The notes: generated by a model not told the origin, from the letters alone. 64,000 bases of DNA from Ascaris suum (GCA_013433145.1 CM024182.1:7703474-7767473), one strand, 5' to 3'; positions 27,630 through 42,400 are shown, numbered from the stretch's first letter. Translations and numbers: made by a program.

Positions 27630-30600
27630 ATGAATTCGGTAAAGGCGAGCATTGAAAGATTACGGGTGCGAGAGTCTCAACGTGTATGCACCAAAACTGG
27701 TGAGGTGCAAGGTTTCGGAATGCGTTGCAAAAAAGGAGTCGTCAATATTTTCCTCGGTATTCCATATGCAAAACCACCTATCGGCCCGCTCAGATTCAAG
27801 GTTAACACTCATAAAAATCGCATTTTCTGGTCTCAAACATTTTCTAGCAATAGTAAGAGACATCGCCAATTTGCCTAGTGCTTAGCGATATGCAATACCT
27901 CACTAATAAAAAAAAAACAGCGCATTGACCACCAAAAAAGGTTCAACGGAATTAATTATATGGATATTCTTTTTCTTGAGATACAATATTCTAGAACTTC
28001 ATGCTGCTTTTAACACATAGTAATGTCTATTTTGTTGTTGATTTTGTTTGATTAGCTGTATTACTTTGCGTAAATAGTTATATCTACATCGATTTTCAAA
28101 CGGACTCATTTATGGTTGATGAGTTTTAAGAGTTGTATATTAGCCAGAGGAAGTCGGCATTCTTCCATAGTATCATGTTTATGTTACGATCTTTAGATAG
28201 CGAAATAGTGAATTATTAGTAGCGAGAAACAGCGAAAATAAACTCATCTTTGGAATTATTAGACGATTATTTCCACAATGAGTTTCGATGAAAAAAAATT
28301 CATCCCTCATATTCTCTCTTATATCTTCCTTGCTATGATGCAGACCAATAGGATCTCAATGGAGTCAACGTATGTGAATTGCGTATTCCATTGTTGCACT
28401 CGGCATATTCTTATCTACGTTCAATTCGAGCAACAAGGGTTAAAGGCATAGGGCACCACCTTGCCAAGTGCGAATAAGAGACGACATTGTCTAATGCGGC
28501 TAAAGGCTCCATGTTGTCTACGGAGCAAATGAGCGTGCTAAGTACTTCTTGCAGAATATTGATGCTTCGCGGTCTACAACAATTGAAAATATGCATTTTT
28601 TTCTTTTCTTTTTCTTCCACATTTTCTCTTTTTTGACCGAATGTTGCTTATCATCACGAAAAATTGGTCACAAATTACTCATTTCATCTCTGTTTGAAAT
28701 GCATTGCGATGGGATATTTGCATAGTCATGGTCATAGGAAACTGGCAAGTTGCCATTGATATCGGAGTCGAAAAACAGGCGATCAATCAATTGAGTAGTT
28801 AAGATGACTGCATCATAAACTCCCATTTGCTTGCTCTCTGGAGTGTGTACATTCCTGTGTGTACATCTATTAGAAAAAGAGAAGTGTGCTCACAAATTTT
28901 TTTTTGCAGAAAACAGAACCGGTGGATCCATGGAGTGGTGTGTTAATGTGTACAAAATATCGAAGTCGATGTCCACAGAAAGATTTTATTTGGGACAAAC
29001 TTGAGCTGAGGACTCCCAAAAGCGAGGATTGCCTTTATTTAAATATTATGGCTCCAAGTTGGAAACCGCCACCTGATCAGGTGCGCCTTAATATCTCTTG
29101 CCCCGATTCCGTAAGTACAGGTTGACTTGGTCAATACCTAGACGCTGTTCTGTTTTAGCTGGCACTGGTATCATTCTCCCTTTTATTTTCTACGGTTGAA
29201 TTGAAATAGAAATAAATAACAGAGGGAAAACGGTCCTTGGCTTCAGTTTATATTCCAGTATATAATGAAAACTGACATGCCTAGTCTGTCCGCTTATTCA
29301 ATTGTAAGTTTATTAGTAATGAACGTTAAACAACAATGGAATCCAATTCGGGCTCACAGAAGCCATTTTATTCATTCATTTAAAACTAGTTGGATACAAA
29401 AAGGGAGAGAGGGGTGATTTCTAATTTATAAATTTTCAGTTCCCCTCCTTCCCTCCCCCCCCCCCCCCCCCCCCCCCTCCACTTTCTCCTCCTTTCCGCG
29501 TCCGTTTATTCCTGTATCAAATTTTCAGCCGAATGGCTTTGCGGTAATGTTCTACATACACGGTGGAGGATATCTTGTGGACTCGGCAGTGAAATATCGC
29601 TATTGGGATATTGTAAGGTAGGTGATCATCGTCCATTTGTAAGCCATTCACATCAGACAAGTTGAATGCTAATTCCAGCACTGAGCTTAATATTGCAAAC
29701 TTCTGCGAGAAGGTTGGTCATTGTGCATTTTATGGGAACGATTGGGAAGATCCTTATGCATTCACTGATGCTTTCATCATGTCGGCGGGTATCAAACTAT
29801 AATGGGCGAATAGCAGAAACGTTTATGAGAGATGAGAAAGCGATTTGATAACGGCGAGATAGTGGATTTGTTTCGAAGGATCAATTGTTTCGTAAAGTTC
29901 ATTTCAACGTGTCGATTTCCTCATGAATTATCGACACTTGAAGCTTTTGTAATGCATCGATTCGTCTAGATAAGAAAAATTCCTTGAAGATTTATTTTGG
30001 CGCATGGATTTGATCCATTGCTAATAAGGAAACATTTTAAAAAGTGCATATTGTTATACCTGGTCAGGTGTATTTCTTTTTTTTTCTAATATTATTGCTA
30101 GAAAATTCGACCAGGTGTTCTTTCTTCCCGACCATTTTTCCCACATTTTGATTATAGCCATCGACTTTTATTTCTTTCAACTATTTAAGGCTACTTTCAC
30201 CACATGACGTTATCGTCGTAACAATACAATATCGACTTGGATATCTCGGTTATTTTTCTACAGCAGACGAAAACTGCATCGGCAATTTTGGTCTTTGGGA
30301 TCAGGTTTGCAGCCATATTTCTCTCTTTTCTCTCAATATCTAGAGTACCTGAATGTTCCTCAACCTAATTACTGAAAACCATATGTGTTTACCTGTCCGA
30401 GAGAAAGAAGGGGTGAGATCTACTGTTTTTCACCCAAAGAATGGCGAGAGGAATCATCACGTATACTAGCGACGTAGGGTTTTGTGTGTTTAATCCTGAT
30501 GATATGCATCAAGGGTATCTATCACTAAAATGCCGTGTTTTTGATTAGATGGTTAGAGCTTACACAGATTTGCATCCACTATCTTGCACTTTCGGAAAGA

Positions 30601-33600
30601 AGGAAGAACCCAGTTTAATTTCTTCAGCGATATTGTTCATTGTTAATCGCTGGCTAATTGCATTCACCATTGCAAACCAAAATCTATTCAAAGAGGGGAC
30701 ACGAATGCAAGCATTAAAGACCATGAATGTGGTCACTCTTGACGTGAGGTGTGCTAGAGTACAAAAAGAGCCGTCATCCATACTAGTTATTAAATGTTTA
30801 GGTAACGGCATTGAAATGGGTCAGTGAGAACATCAAATATTTCGGTGGCGATCCAAAAAGGATTACCGTCGCAGGACAAAGCGCTGGTGCCGCTTCTGCC
30901 GATCTTCTTTCGCTTTCTCCATATAGTCGAGGTAAAGCCTTCGGGGTACTCTTATCTATTATGTGATTGGGAATTTTAATCGAACAAATACTGTAAGATA
31001 GCGCATCAAAATTTCAAACCCTTTCCGTATCACGAATTACCAGACCCGTCCAGGAGCTTATACCTAGCAAATAACTATTCCTCCATGTATCTTGCAGTTG
31101 TGTATTGTTTTTACTTCAGTCGCCTCGCTTAATTCCTTATTACGAAATAGAATCCTCTAAAGAGGATATGGTTGACTCATCTTTTTTCTTATCTACCTAT
31201 GAGCTGATACTTTTATTTTACTGCAGTAATTTATGATAACTACTTGCTGACAACCGATGAGATAGGTAAAAACCCGTCGTTTTTCAGTGCATATTGTAAA
31301 GTATTGCGCAGAGCATATTGAGGTTGCACCTGTTGCATACGTGAAAGTGTATGTCCGCCCATATCTCCCTCTTAACTAAAATCGGAGACCGAAGAAAGTA
31401 AAATATTATGGACCGATGGAATTATTTTTGATTTTTAGGCACTTTATGGAAGTTGTGGTTACTTAAGAATGCCATCAGACTAACAGGTTAAATTTTTTTT
31501 GGCGACAAAATAGGTGTGGAAGGAATCGATCACCAAGATGAGCAGTTATTTTTAAGAAAAGTCGATGTTTTCTATTTTTGAGTATTTGGGCGTTTCTGAT
31601 CGGCATTTGTCTATTTCAGCAATAATTCATAAAAAGCACATAGTATGGCAAACAGCATGGCGCACTTTACCACTTGCCTTTTTATAGCATTTTTCATGTG
31701 TAATTACTGTGTTGTGTTACATTCCTCACCTGTTTACAAAGATTGATGATTTCACGCGAAAATAATTGAAAATATTACAACGTTTTTGATTTGTAGATCT
31801 ATTTGAGCGATTGATCTTGATGGGTGGTAACGCCGAATGTCATTGGGCCGTAACGGATGCAAATATCGTTGCCGAGTATTGCCTCAGGCGCGCCAAAAAG
31901 CTTGGCTGGCAAGGTATGCTGTTATAATTGCTATGAGGTTTATAATTCACCAACTGAGAGGCTAATTTGTTTTACTTAAAGACTTGATTTTCGCTAGATT
32001 GAGACTTTCTGATCACTTAGTCGTTGGCCAATACTGGTTGGACCGAAAGAATAAGAGAGCAGCAAATCTTCTCATATCTGGCAGATAGTTTATAATGTTA
32101 CCGGTGAATGGGAACAATTGTAATATTTATATTTTTCACATTGAACTAAGAAAAGTCCTGTTTATTACACCAGCGAATGCTATTCTTTCTTCCCACTCAA
32201 TCTTCAGGTGAACACACCTGTGCGCCTTTATGCTTTTTGATAATTTTTCGACAAGTTTATTATGACGACAATGTGCGTCCCCATATGTGTATATGCGCGA
32301 TCTTCATAGCCATAAAGGGAAGAACATTGGATTTCGGACTCCTGTAATGCTTACGTAGATCTGAGTCCCTTTTATAATATCTTCACGATTGATCCTCGTC
32401 TTCTCTACGAATTATTGACACATAAAGCTGTCATAAGATGTGTCAGTTGACTCTATCGTAGAAACAACCGGGTGCACAAATAAAAAAAATGAATTTTACA
32501 ATAGGCGATTAGCGCAACCGATCGCTGTCTTACGAGGATATGTTGTGAGATGAACGCTAAGACACATATTTTTTCAGCACTCTAGCATTTGCCACGCATT
32601 TGTTCTGTTTTAGTTAATTCCCATCGAAGTTTGAGCGAGTGGCCTATAGAAACTTATACAACTTTAATTTAATAAAAGACTGAATACTGTCTAATACTTG
32701 TGTTAAAGATTTGTGCAAAAATGCTTTATGTCTTATTAAATAAGCAATATTTAAGGCACTGAGAACAACAAGATGATGGATTATTTGCGAAATGTACCCG
32801 ATTATAAATTTGGTGATACGATGATCGGTAACAAAGTGATCTTCGACGATTTAATTTTGCCTCTTACCCCCGTTATTGACGGTGATTTGCTACCAGCACC
32901 GATACGACAATTACGAGAAGATGCGCACCCTAAACCGACAATTATTGGTGTCACCGAAAACGAAGGCCTCCTATTCAGTAAGTTTGCTTTCGCTTAATTT
33001 TACCCACTTATTTTGTTGAGGTTTCAAATTTATCATCGCGAATTTTTATTGCATTTATTATTGCTTACTGTATTTATTTTTAATGCTAGGATAAGAAAAT
33101 TTCATGACGCATCACTTCTATAAATTTACAAGATTAAATGGTTAAGTTATACGGTTTCCAGATAACTTACTCATTAAAGCAGTAAAACTTTCGTTGTTCT
33201 TTGGAAAGCATAAACGTTTATGACGTTGAAAGTTGAATCGTATAAGTATCATGGATCGAACTGCACAAATATGTAAATAATTTTCTATTACAATTATAAA
33301 AAACTCAATCTGATTATGCAAATGATATAATCATGCAAGCGATTTATATTATCGTCGAAATCTATATGAGACTAAAATATTTGAATGTAAACATATTGCA
33401 TTGATCATATTTTTGTTGTTTCATTGTCAAAAAATAAGCCTTGGAAGAAGGATGAAGAGCGTATTTGATTGTGTTAGCTTAAGGCAACACCGCCGCTTGT
33501 TTTTTTATTCAATCTATAATCATAGTAAAGAAGGTTTTGATAATTTTTGTCAGCACTTGTTGTCTGAATTATCGCTTATGAAGAAAGATGCATTTGCGAA

Positions 33601-36600
33601 TAATTCAGTACTTTCCTATAATATATTTTATAATGTGCAACTTTAGTCGTATTTCTATACTCCTCGGGCTATGCATTATACACCGATTTGCATCGAATTG
33701 CTATCATTTATCGACGTTTTTCTCTCTTGAGCTTCTCATCGCCAAAGAAATTGGTGGCTTACCATATAATGTCGTGCTATTTGTAGCTGCGATCGGTAGA
33801 ATGGCTTGTGACAAAAATGAGGTGGAACGTAGTATACGGCGATTATCAATGCGCCTAGAGGGCAGTGGAATCGATATCTATTCGATTGTGAAGGTCGTCT
33901 ATGGCTACGACGAGCAAAAAACATATAGTCGACGAGATATCAAGAAAATTTTTGTCATGGTTTGCTCTCCTTTCTTCATTTATTGTTGTTTTGCATGTCC
34001 CTGATGGATTCAACCATCTTTCACTTGGAAAATATACTTGGGAGGGTTAAATTATTAAACAACATTCAGGTCACTGTGTAGTATTATATATTTTGTAAAT
34101 AGTGATTAGTTTCATATTGTTTGTTCATTGCAACCTATGCAAAATGTTGTGCTAAAATTGCATAAAATCCGAATTTACCTGAGAATTACATTGCAATGTT
34201 GCATTCTTACCACTGCGTTTCCGTTTAACTCATTGAATAAGTTTGTCATTGCTATCGTTGGTTGTATTCGCATACTACTCCTTATATGATATCAACGTTT
34301 TAATGTTTTAGCTTAGTAAGCGGACCGATCAATCGAATATCAAACAAAATTAGATAGGAGCACCTGATTATACACTCTTCTACGTAACCGACCGCTCACA
34401 TAAATTCTCAGCCGAAGAAACTCTTTATTTAACTTATTGCAGCTTTAAGCCTCATCCAAGAGTATTGAAAGGTTGCAAAGTTGACAGCGCATATTATATT
34501 CGGCAACTTTTATCGTCATATTATTGGTGGTTTATGAGTTGAAACTAAATGATGGATGGCCATATTGGAATCATATTTAACGGCATTCTTCGGAAGATTT
34601 TATCGGATTTATGGGAAATAATTGATATTCGGATCTTTGTTGACTTACTGATTTGCTTATTTACTTATAAGCAGAAATATAGGGTCAAACCGCTTTCAAA
34701 AATGCAAAAAATCTATTTATTTACTAAAATTCTTTCTCTTAGAGTGTATCATTTTAAATCCTCAAAGTTTTCGTCACTTTCTCTTGACGTACAGAATTTC
34801 CCAGAATCATCTTATTTGGATATCTATAAATGTGTTGTTTGCGCGATTCCATGAGAAAGGAGAGGGGAGGGGGAGGGGGAAGAGAGAGGCAGCTGTTGTC
34901 TGCCCTTTAAACTTGAGCATTTTCCGCTGCTTAAAAGGCGAAAATAGTCGAACTGATACTTGAACGGTCTTGTGAAGTTCCGCTATCTGTCATTCTTTTC
35001 TGGAAATTTGCATATGCAAAAATCTTTCTGAAAAGCCCACTTCATTCCTACGGAAGGGGCATATGTTTACCCACCTGTGGTAAATATAAAATATTGTAAA
35101 TGAATGATGACGTAGAGTGGGAGTCTACTTAAATGAGGGGTCGGCGAGAAGTAAGAAGAGGTAATTGAGACGGATGCACTTTAAACATTCTTTTCATATT
35201 TGTGGCATTCTATTTATGCATTGCCTTATATGCTCGTCAGGCGTTTGCATTGTGTAAAAGCGACGGTAGCTAATCAAGAAACAATGGATGAGGACGTCCA
35301 TACTAGTTCAGTGGGTAGAGCACTCGCTCGGTAAGGGGAGAGTCAGGGGTTCATCCTCGTCAGCGAAAACTGTTGTCGACATGCACGCGCATCACACCAT
35401 CGTTGTATTGTTCTAGATGATCGACGACGTTGTTAGTAACTATGCGTGTGCGACGTGTACGTCTCTGTTGGTGAAGAAACACGTACCTGTATATATGTTC
35501 TCTTTCGAGCATTTCAACCCGTGCAGTTATGGCGTTATAAATTGTCTTATGCCCTTCAGTGGTTAGTCTTCTACCTTTTTCACCTTTATGCACAGCTATC
35601 CCAAATGGATCCTGATGAGGGGGACATTTGAATAAATATACAAAACGGTTTTTAAATGATATGTTAGGGATTAATATTAGAGTCCTAGATAGAATTGTCC
35701 AGTCAGTTTAGATTTCTTCCAAGTGATAATTTAGACCCACTCGTGGCAGTATCTCAGCTCTAAAGACCTCATTATCAATAGAAAGAGAGTGCGTTAGCTC
35801 AAGAACTTCCCATTATTTCTCTTTGTTCTTCAGTCCTAGTCACAACGCAAAAAATTGATGCCAACTCCTTCCTTAGTCACTAATGTTTCGACTTCCCGAT
35901 CGCACTATGAGCGATGAAGACAACATTTGCCAGCAGTCACCGAGCCGTTTTGAAGAAGACCGAGAAATCGCTGAAAGTGCTTTCACTTCGATTGACAAAA
36001 TGCTATTTCACTGCCATGAGCTCGTTTCTGCCTCATCTGGCGTTTCTAATAGGCCTGTAGCAAGTTTTCGCGCAACGAGCATCAGAAAATCTCGACGTCC
36101 GTATGATGTCTGCGCACGCGTCTGTTTGTTTATGTCTTTCTGGTTGTTGCAACTCGCTGATGAAAAAAGCAACAACGATAACCTTTGATGGTGTTTTTTC
36201 TTCATTCGAAGCTGCTCAAATAAGATTATTAGTTTTCATCCAATCATGACCATTGTGCATCCAAAATACCGCGAAATTCCGATGTCGTATTTTGCTGTAC
36301 GACGAATCACATTATCTGACGTTGCATTATTCTTTTTTAAGCACTGCTAAACTTTTTTGGTTTGATGAATTGAGTTTCAGAAAGCACACGTCGCGTTGAT
36401 TTCGCCGATGTGCTTTCCTGTTTTTTATCCTCGAAGATTGGTTTTCATGACTAGTCGAAGGCATTTGATGTGCATTATTGATGTTTTATCTTACTTGCAT
36501 AAATTGCAGCCCCAACACACGCCACCGAGTTGAATTATTTGTTCGATGCGAATGTCTTTGTTATGCCATACTTTAAAACTTCGGACGATAGGCATGTTTC

Positions 36601-37152
36601 GAATGTCATGACACGGCTATGGACAAGTTTCGTAAAATATGGGTAACATTTCATTGCATACTGTTTGATTCAATGATCATCCAAGTGGGTTGATGAAAAT
36701 TGCCCACCAAAGATACCCAATGACCGTAATGAAAAACAACAAATCAATTGATTAAAACCCTAAAGTCATATTTATAAATGTTGAATTTATTAGTGATAAT
36801 GCAGCGAATGCATTGATATGGAAATTTTATGGGTTTCGATGTGTTCAGCGCTCTTCCATAATTGTTGCACCGTCAAATAGTCGTGATAATGTTCATAGAT
36901 TTCAGTGATCCGAATAAGAGCACAGATCCGACCGACGAGGCGCTAAATTTTGTGTGGGAAGCAGTGAGCGAAGATGAAGAGGAACGCCATTTACGTATTT
37001 CAAAGCGTACAGGAATGCGCACTCAATTTAAGCAAGGTAGATTGAAAATGTTGAGAGGAATAATTGGTGATAAATTTTCCATTTTTCATAATACACGAAT
37101 TTGCTCTCACTTATCACCTGAAAAAATTACAACTAATAGCAAATGCACTTGA
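27630..37152 (+). CDS. Carboxylesterase, type B, intracellular, 11 exons
   Basis: Alpha/beta-hydrolase that cleaves carboxylic esters. Exons: 27630-27800, 28910-29080, 29529-29617, 30190-30304, 30802-30931, 31797-31913, 32756-32977, 33787-33959, 35877-36096, 36510-36642 and 36906-37152. Phases agree; about 595 aa, the usual family length. There is no signal peptide, so cytosolic action is expected. Motifs: [27 protein letters not shown], oxyanion hole HGGGY (125-129), nucleophile elbow GQSAG (Ser 209), GVTENEG (Glu 334), and [10 protein letters not shown] with catalytic His 473, followed by KYGDPN. The triad Ser-Glu-His is complete, so it is an active esterase rather than a neuroligin-type dead homologue. 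ATG 27630 follows an in-frame stop at 27615. Exon 35877-36096 was chosen by phase and weak similarity; its acidic N-terminal half is unusual. The acceptor of 33787 is also uncertain. The exact family member cannot be named. Confidence 0.85.
29455..29477. repeat. Poly-C tract (about 23 bp)
   Basis: An uninterrupted run of about 23 C lies within a C/T-rich patch, about 50 bp before carboxylesterase exon 3 (acceptor 29528). On the - strand it is a poly-G run. Confidence 0.97.
35288..35361 (+). repeat. tRNA-like sequence (degenerate tRNA or tRNA-derived SINE head)
   Basis: The sequence TAGTTCAGTGGGTAGAGC (from 35304) matches an internal A box and GGTTCATCC (35348-35356) resembles a shortened B box, at tRNA-like spacing. 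The ends GATGAGG and CCTCGTC can pair as a 7-bp acceptor stem with one G-U. The T arm is too short and no proper anticodon stem forms, so this is not a functional tRNA gene. It lies in a carboxylesterase intron. Confidence 0.4.
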
Positions 37153-39155
37153 AGAACTCTATGAAAATCATCACTGTTTGATATGGATGAATGCCTTCTC
37201 GTTTAACTTCAAATTGGAATGTCCATAAAGGTTTTCGATAGGAATTCGGCTTTCTTTTAGGTGATGACTTTGTTTTCACCCATTGATAAAGTAATGAGAA
37301 ATAGCGAAAAGACATTTTTCATTTCGCTCAAAATGATATCACGTGCGACGTGCGCTTTTTTCGCTTGTTTTTGACGTACTTGGCATATGGAGGCGTTTAA
37401 AATACAGATGTCATTGACGTCGTTGTAGTGGGCACAAGGAATAGAGTTACCGATAATTTTATTACCGAGTACACGCTCTGAAATGCGCATTCTATTTGCC
37501 TGTCGAGTAAAAGATTTACCTGTGTCGTTAGTATATATGTATATATAGTAGTATGAAATATGATGTTAGCAAATTTGCGTTGGATTATTGTGTGATTTTT
37601 ATAGTTGATATGCAGAAAATTTGCCCTAATTTTTGAAGTTTTAGTAATGCATCAAATATGCCTTATAAAATATGAAATATCTTGATGTGATATTTTATAT
37701 ATTGGTATATATCAATATTGGTAGATAGTTTGAGAAATATTATGGGTTTTTTTTTGTTGTATAAAAATTGTAATTCGTATGAACGTTTAAGGGTGAGCGA
37801 ATACATTGATTCGAATTCACTCATCTCATTAATGGCCGCTGTATTTAAACTATTACCCAACCAGATATTTTAAACGTTGTTTTAATGCTGAATGGTATAT
37901 TTGGTGCAAATGTAATTTCTCTCCCCTTATTAAAGTGGATTGAAATTTGCTAGCGATTCTCATTGATCCTAGATATATCGACTTTTTATGACGTTTAGGA
38001 TCGATGCATTGTAGACTATTTGATTCAGTTATATGAGTGGAAATATGAGCGGTCAATGAATGACCATCAGTAGCGATCATCAATTGTCCGACAACGAAGA
38101 AAATTATTTATTAATGGAGACGTTGGCTACATTTGATTTATTTTATTTGACTGCTTAGACTATCGTTGTAATTTTTCTTTTTTTGTAGAGTTTTCCATTA
38201 AAATGATTTCTTGGAAATTGCTGCGAGAAAATATTGCAAAAGTTAGATTATAAGCTCTGAGCGATTCATTTGTCGTCAGTAAATTTATGCGATACCGCGT
38301 GAAAAAAGTTTTTGATCACACTGGATAATTTTTTTAAAATTTGTTTCTTTTTATTCATTATGTGAATGATGCGATCTTTTCATGCTTTCTATAATGTTGG
38401 TGACTTTTTGCATTTGTTTTCACATTTCACTTACTAGTAGATTTCACTTATTGTTTTGTTATTGAAATGTTTTATGCAAATTTATTATTTTATGCAGATT
38501 TATTATTATATGCAAATTAAAATACTTTAATGGATGAATTTTATCAATGTTATAATGTGTATATGATGTGATATTATCTTAGAAATGTGATTATTTGATC
38601 TTTCTTAACATAAATCCAAAAAAAATAACATACTTTTATATATTCGAAGCAGTTTCTTATATTGGCGAAGACTGAAGCCTTCAAAGAAGATAACTGAATA
38701 GTTTTGCTAATTTTTTATATAATATATATGCGAGATTGCGCTCATTTGTAAATAGTCTTTTTTTTAATGTAGGATTCATTCGACCGAATATATGTGGTTG
38801 CATTTAAGGATTTTATTTTGCTTAGAGTAAAATTCTGGATCGAATGGCACAAAATGTGCTTTTTTGCAAGTAAATCAGCTAAATCATTTGATTGCATTGA
38901 CACTTTAAAATAATAAAATACATTTTAATGCATTTCCTAATCGTACGCATTGTTTATCAAAAAAAAATGTCGCCTTTCACTTGTACTTAATTTGTTACGC
39001 TAAAATTTGCTTCTGCCATTAAATATGTTCACTAATTTTGGAGGATCGTTGTAACGTATCGCTTTCAACGTGGAATATCAGATAAATCGATACAGGCGCG
39101 CATATATGCGGACAAAATTTCGTATGAGAAACATTCTCTTATAGTAGATAAAATA
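37153..39155. other. Intergenic, convergent gene ends; no gene seen
   Basis: This AT-rich stretch lies between the carboxylesterase (+) stop at 37152 and the N-acetyltransferase (-) stop at 39156, so two 3' ends face each other. Short open frames here have no homology. No clear polyadenylation signal could be assigned to either gene. Confidence 0.5.
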
Positions 39156-39414
39156 TTAGAATTTTTTGAAGAGAAGTTGTGCACTATTCGTTCCATCTGT
39201 ACATTTGAATATCGGTTTGCCATCCGAGTCGAGCCATTCGTCGTGCTTAATTTCATAGAGCATCTTATAGCCATGTTTTTTGAGTAACTGAAACAAGAAA
39301 ATCACCGCTTATAATAATAACGATGGTGATTGGATGTTTGTTTGTAAGGAGATTTTTCGGATAAATTTACTGCTATTCTATTGATAACGTTGCGCATGCT
39401 AAATTTTGCATTGT

Positions 39415-39453
<39 letters not shown>

Positions 39454-42400
39454 TTTTTCGACTATATTAATTGGACTAGTTCAATTAAAATGGTGAATGA
39501 AGGTGCTGAATGAGCCGCATGAAAATAAACTCTAAAATTAGCCCATTTCGTTTTTCACTGAAACTGTTCGGTGTATCGTACCAAATAATTTTATTGTACT
39601 TTATTGCTAGCAAATTTTATAAGATTTGATATACTTACTCATTTTAAAACAAAATCTCAGTAATTTCTAATAATCTTTTAAGCGATATATTTCCGAACAC
39701 GAGAAATACTTTCTCCAAAAAAAAGAAAGAATTATTTCATTGATAATAAGCTGTGAAAAATTGAATCATTTCAAATCAGAATTGATGGATTTTTTAAATT
39801 TTTCCTCAGCGGAAATTTATGGAAACCATAAAATTCAATGCGCTAAATTCTTAAAAGTATTTCAGTAAACCTCGGAATAATTTTTGTTTACTTTATTTAA
39901 TAAGATAAAATCACAGAAACAAACCGCTTGAGATTTGAATGCAGTTGCCTCAGTAATAACTCCTTGAATGCCCTTATGCTTCAATTGCTCCTCGTCAACG
40001 TTGAGTAATTTCTTCATAAGCCCTCTACGTAAGTACTGCTCATGCGTTGAGATGATTAGTAAAGACATCAAGCTGCGAACTTCAGGAGCTAGCTGGCGCC
40101 ATGTCTCAAAGCTCAAGCACCATTAGATATGCTAAATTTTTATTAAATAGCGACTGAAAAAATAATGTTGAGATTGCTGGAAGAAAGATGAAGGCGTTTT
40201 GCAGTGAATGCCACTCGCAATGGGATCATTGACTGGACACTTAATTGCTGCTTAAGTAAGCAATACGATGCCTGAGTATTAATGCAGAAACCGATTGACG
40301 GTAGGAGATAGGAGCAAAAATTCTACCAGACGGTTGCTTCAAAGCTTTATATCCCGGGGGAAAATTATTGTGTGCGTTAATGCGTTTCATTGCAAAGCTC
40401 TCATCCTTGAATATAGCTGGAGCGAAATTTTTTAATCCTAAAAGTGTATGTGATACCTGGACTTGAAGCAGAGTCATTCAAAGCGATAGAATTGCTTAGT
40501 ATCTTCCCTCCCTTTCATGTTTATCTAATCTAATATGACAATATGCCCTTAAAATCCATGCGCCCAAACTGAAACAGCCAACCTAATAGGGAAATTTTGT
40601 GTTTAATTGCGTTATAAGGTTTGTTCCATGTTCATTGGGTTGTTAATAAGCTCACGTTGTATCTTTCAACTTTCCATCAATTCTGCAATCGTTCAAGGGA
40701 AGTGATTTTTTTCGGTAAATCTTTGCGCTATTTTCAGTAAATTTTCGAAAGAACTTGCTTAGTAGGATGCATCATCTCTATCAAAAAACTGTTGCTCGTT
40801 TATTTTTCCTTTCTATCATTTTCACGTCTAGTGCACTAACTTTTCCTCCTTAGATTACAATATTTGCAAAGACTGATTATATTTTTTCCTCAAGAGTTTA
40901 GAATGGACGGTAATTTCGAGTATATTTTTACGGAAGTAGTAATAGTAAAGAAGACGTAGTAAGGAAATAGATTGTATTATTAAGTTAGAAGATCATTAAT
41001 TAACCTGTGATTCCAATGCGCTTAAAATCCTTGTCACTTCATAAGCACTTCTGGGAAGGTGTGTCATCTTAGATTTACTTGTTGAGTCGATACCACTGAA
41101 GACACCGCTAATCTATAACTATTGAAGTATAAGTTGCTGAAAATGATAAGGGCAAATAAGTGTGTTTTTTAAAATCATATTTTAGATTGCGAGATACAAA
41201 CTATAAAAAGTAACGGTTACTTCGATGCACTTTAGCGCCTTCTTGGCATAAAAAAGGCGAGAACGTGCAGATAAGCTTTAGCCGATCATTAGTTTTTTTT
41301 AGTGAAAGATAGCGATGCGAGAGGCTCTGAAACGAAATGCTATTTCCACAGTTCTCTCTAACGTTGTACATTTTCATGATTGTTCATAGGTTTAGAGCAG
41401 TATCTATATATCTCGGATAGAAAAATATTAGCAGAATGCTCATGTATAGGATATGAGCATAATCAAATGCACAAAAAAGTTTCCGAGTGACTAAGGCGTT
41501 AAAACTGTCATATAGTTGTAAACAGACACACAGACACAGACATACGTCGGCATACACGCAGAGCATAACATGTACACACGAGCATATGCTTAATATTATA
41601 CGCGTTTTGCATAAATTAACAAAATTTTGTGAAATTGAGAGGGCACTGTTAGATTTTAACTTGAGGCATTAACTGGTGGCTGATTCGAAGCGAAATTATG
41701 ATAATGCAATTCCGCTTTAATGATTTTGACATTTCCGCCGTCTCTTGAGTGGAAAATTTTCAAGTGTTATACTAGTGCTCGGATAATGGCACCATTTATA
41801 CCTCATCGCCAGTCGGGCGTTCAACGGTCGAACATAGCCGTACGGCAACGATTTCATCCGTACAGGTTCTAAAGGCATAGGATAACGATGAGCTCAGCGC
41901 TGCTTTGACCACCTCTGCAAAATCCATAATTGGCACACCTACTGATATCACGGTTTATTTCTTACCCCCCGAACTTTTACGAAAAATCGGTATATACCGA
42001 ATCATTAAAATCATCAGCAAATTTTGTTCAAGTTTTGTTGATAAATGATGAATTCATTGAAAATAAATTGAAATTCATAGGTTATTTTTGCTATTCACAC
42101 AAAGGAATCCAATTATTTAATTCGTCGAGGAGATTCCGGGAAATATTAATATCACTTTAGCTTTCATTTGAAAACATTTCACAATTGGAATTCAGCACTC
42201 ATAGTTTGCTTATTCGATAATTAACTCATAGTTGTTTACAATTGTTTTCACTCGTCATTTATTACTTGAAATACTCATATTTCGATTTGCTTGAAGATAT
42301 TATAAAATAGAGAGAAGGATGTTTTTGGTAAGAAGGCTGATAATAGCCATTGCGCATGAGGAAAGTGTTGCTTCTCAAGAAAGGTTTATTTGGAATAGCA

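Noticed and set aside
30549..30827. 92-codon frame just before a carboxylesterase exon
   Set aside because: It overlaps the true exon start (30802) in another frame and has no homology.
35288..35361. Functional tRNA gene
   Set aside because: The T arm is too short and there is no proper anticodon stem. It is kept only as a tRNA-like repeat.
35360..35593. 77-codon minus-strand Arg-rich frame
   Set aside because: It overlaps the tRNA-like element inside a carboxylesterase intron and has no partner exons.
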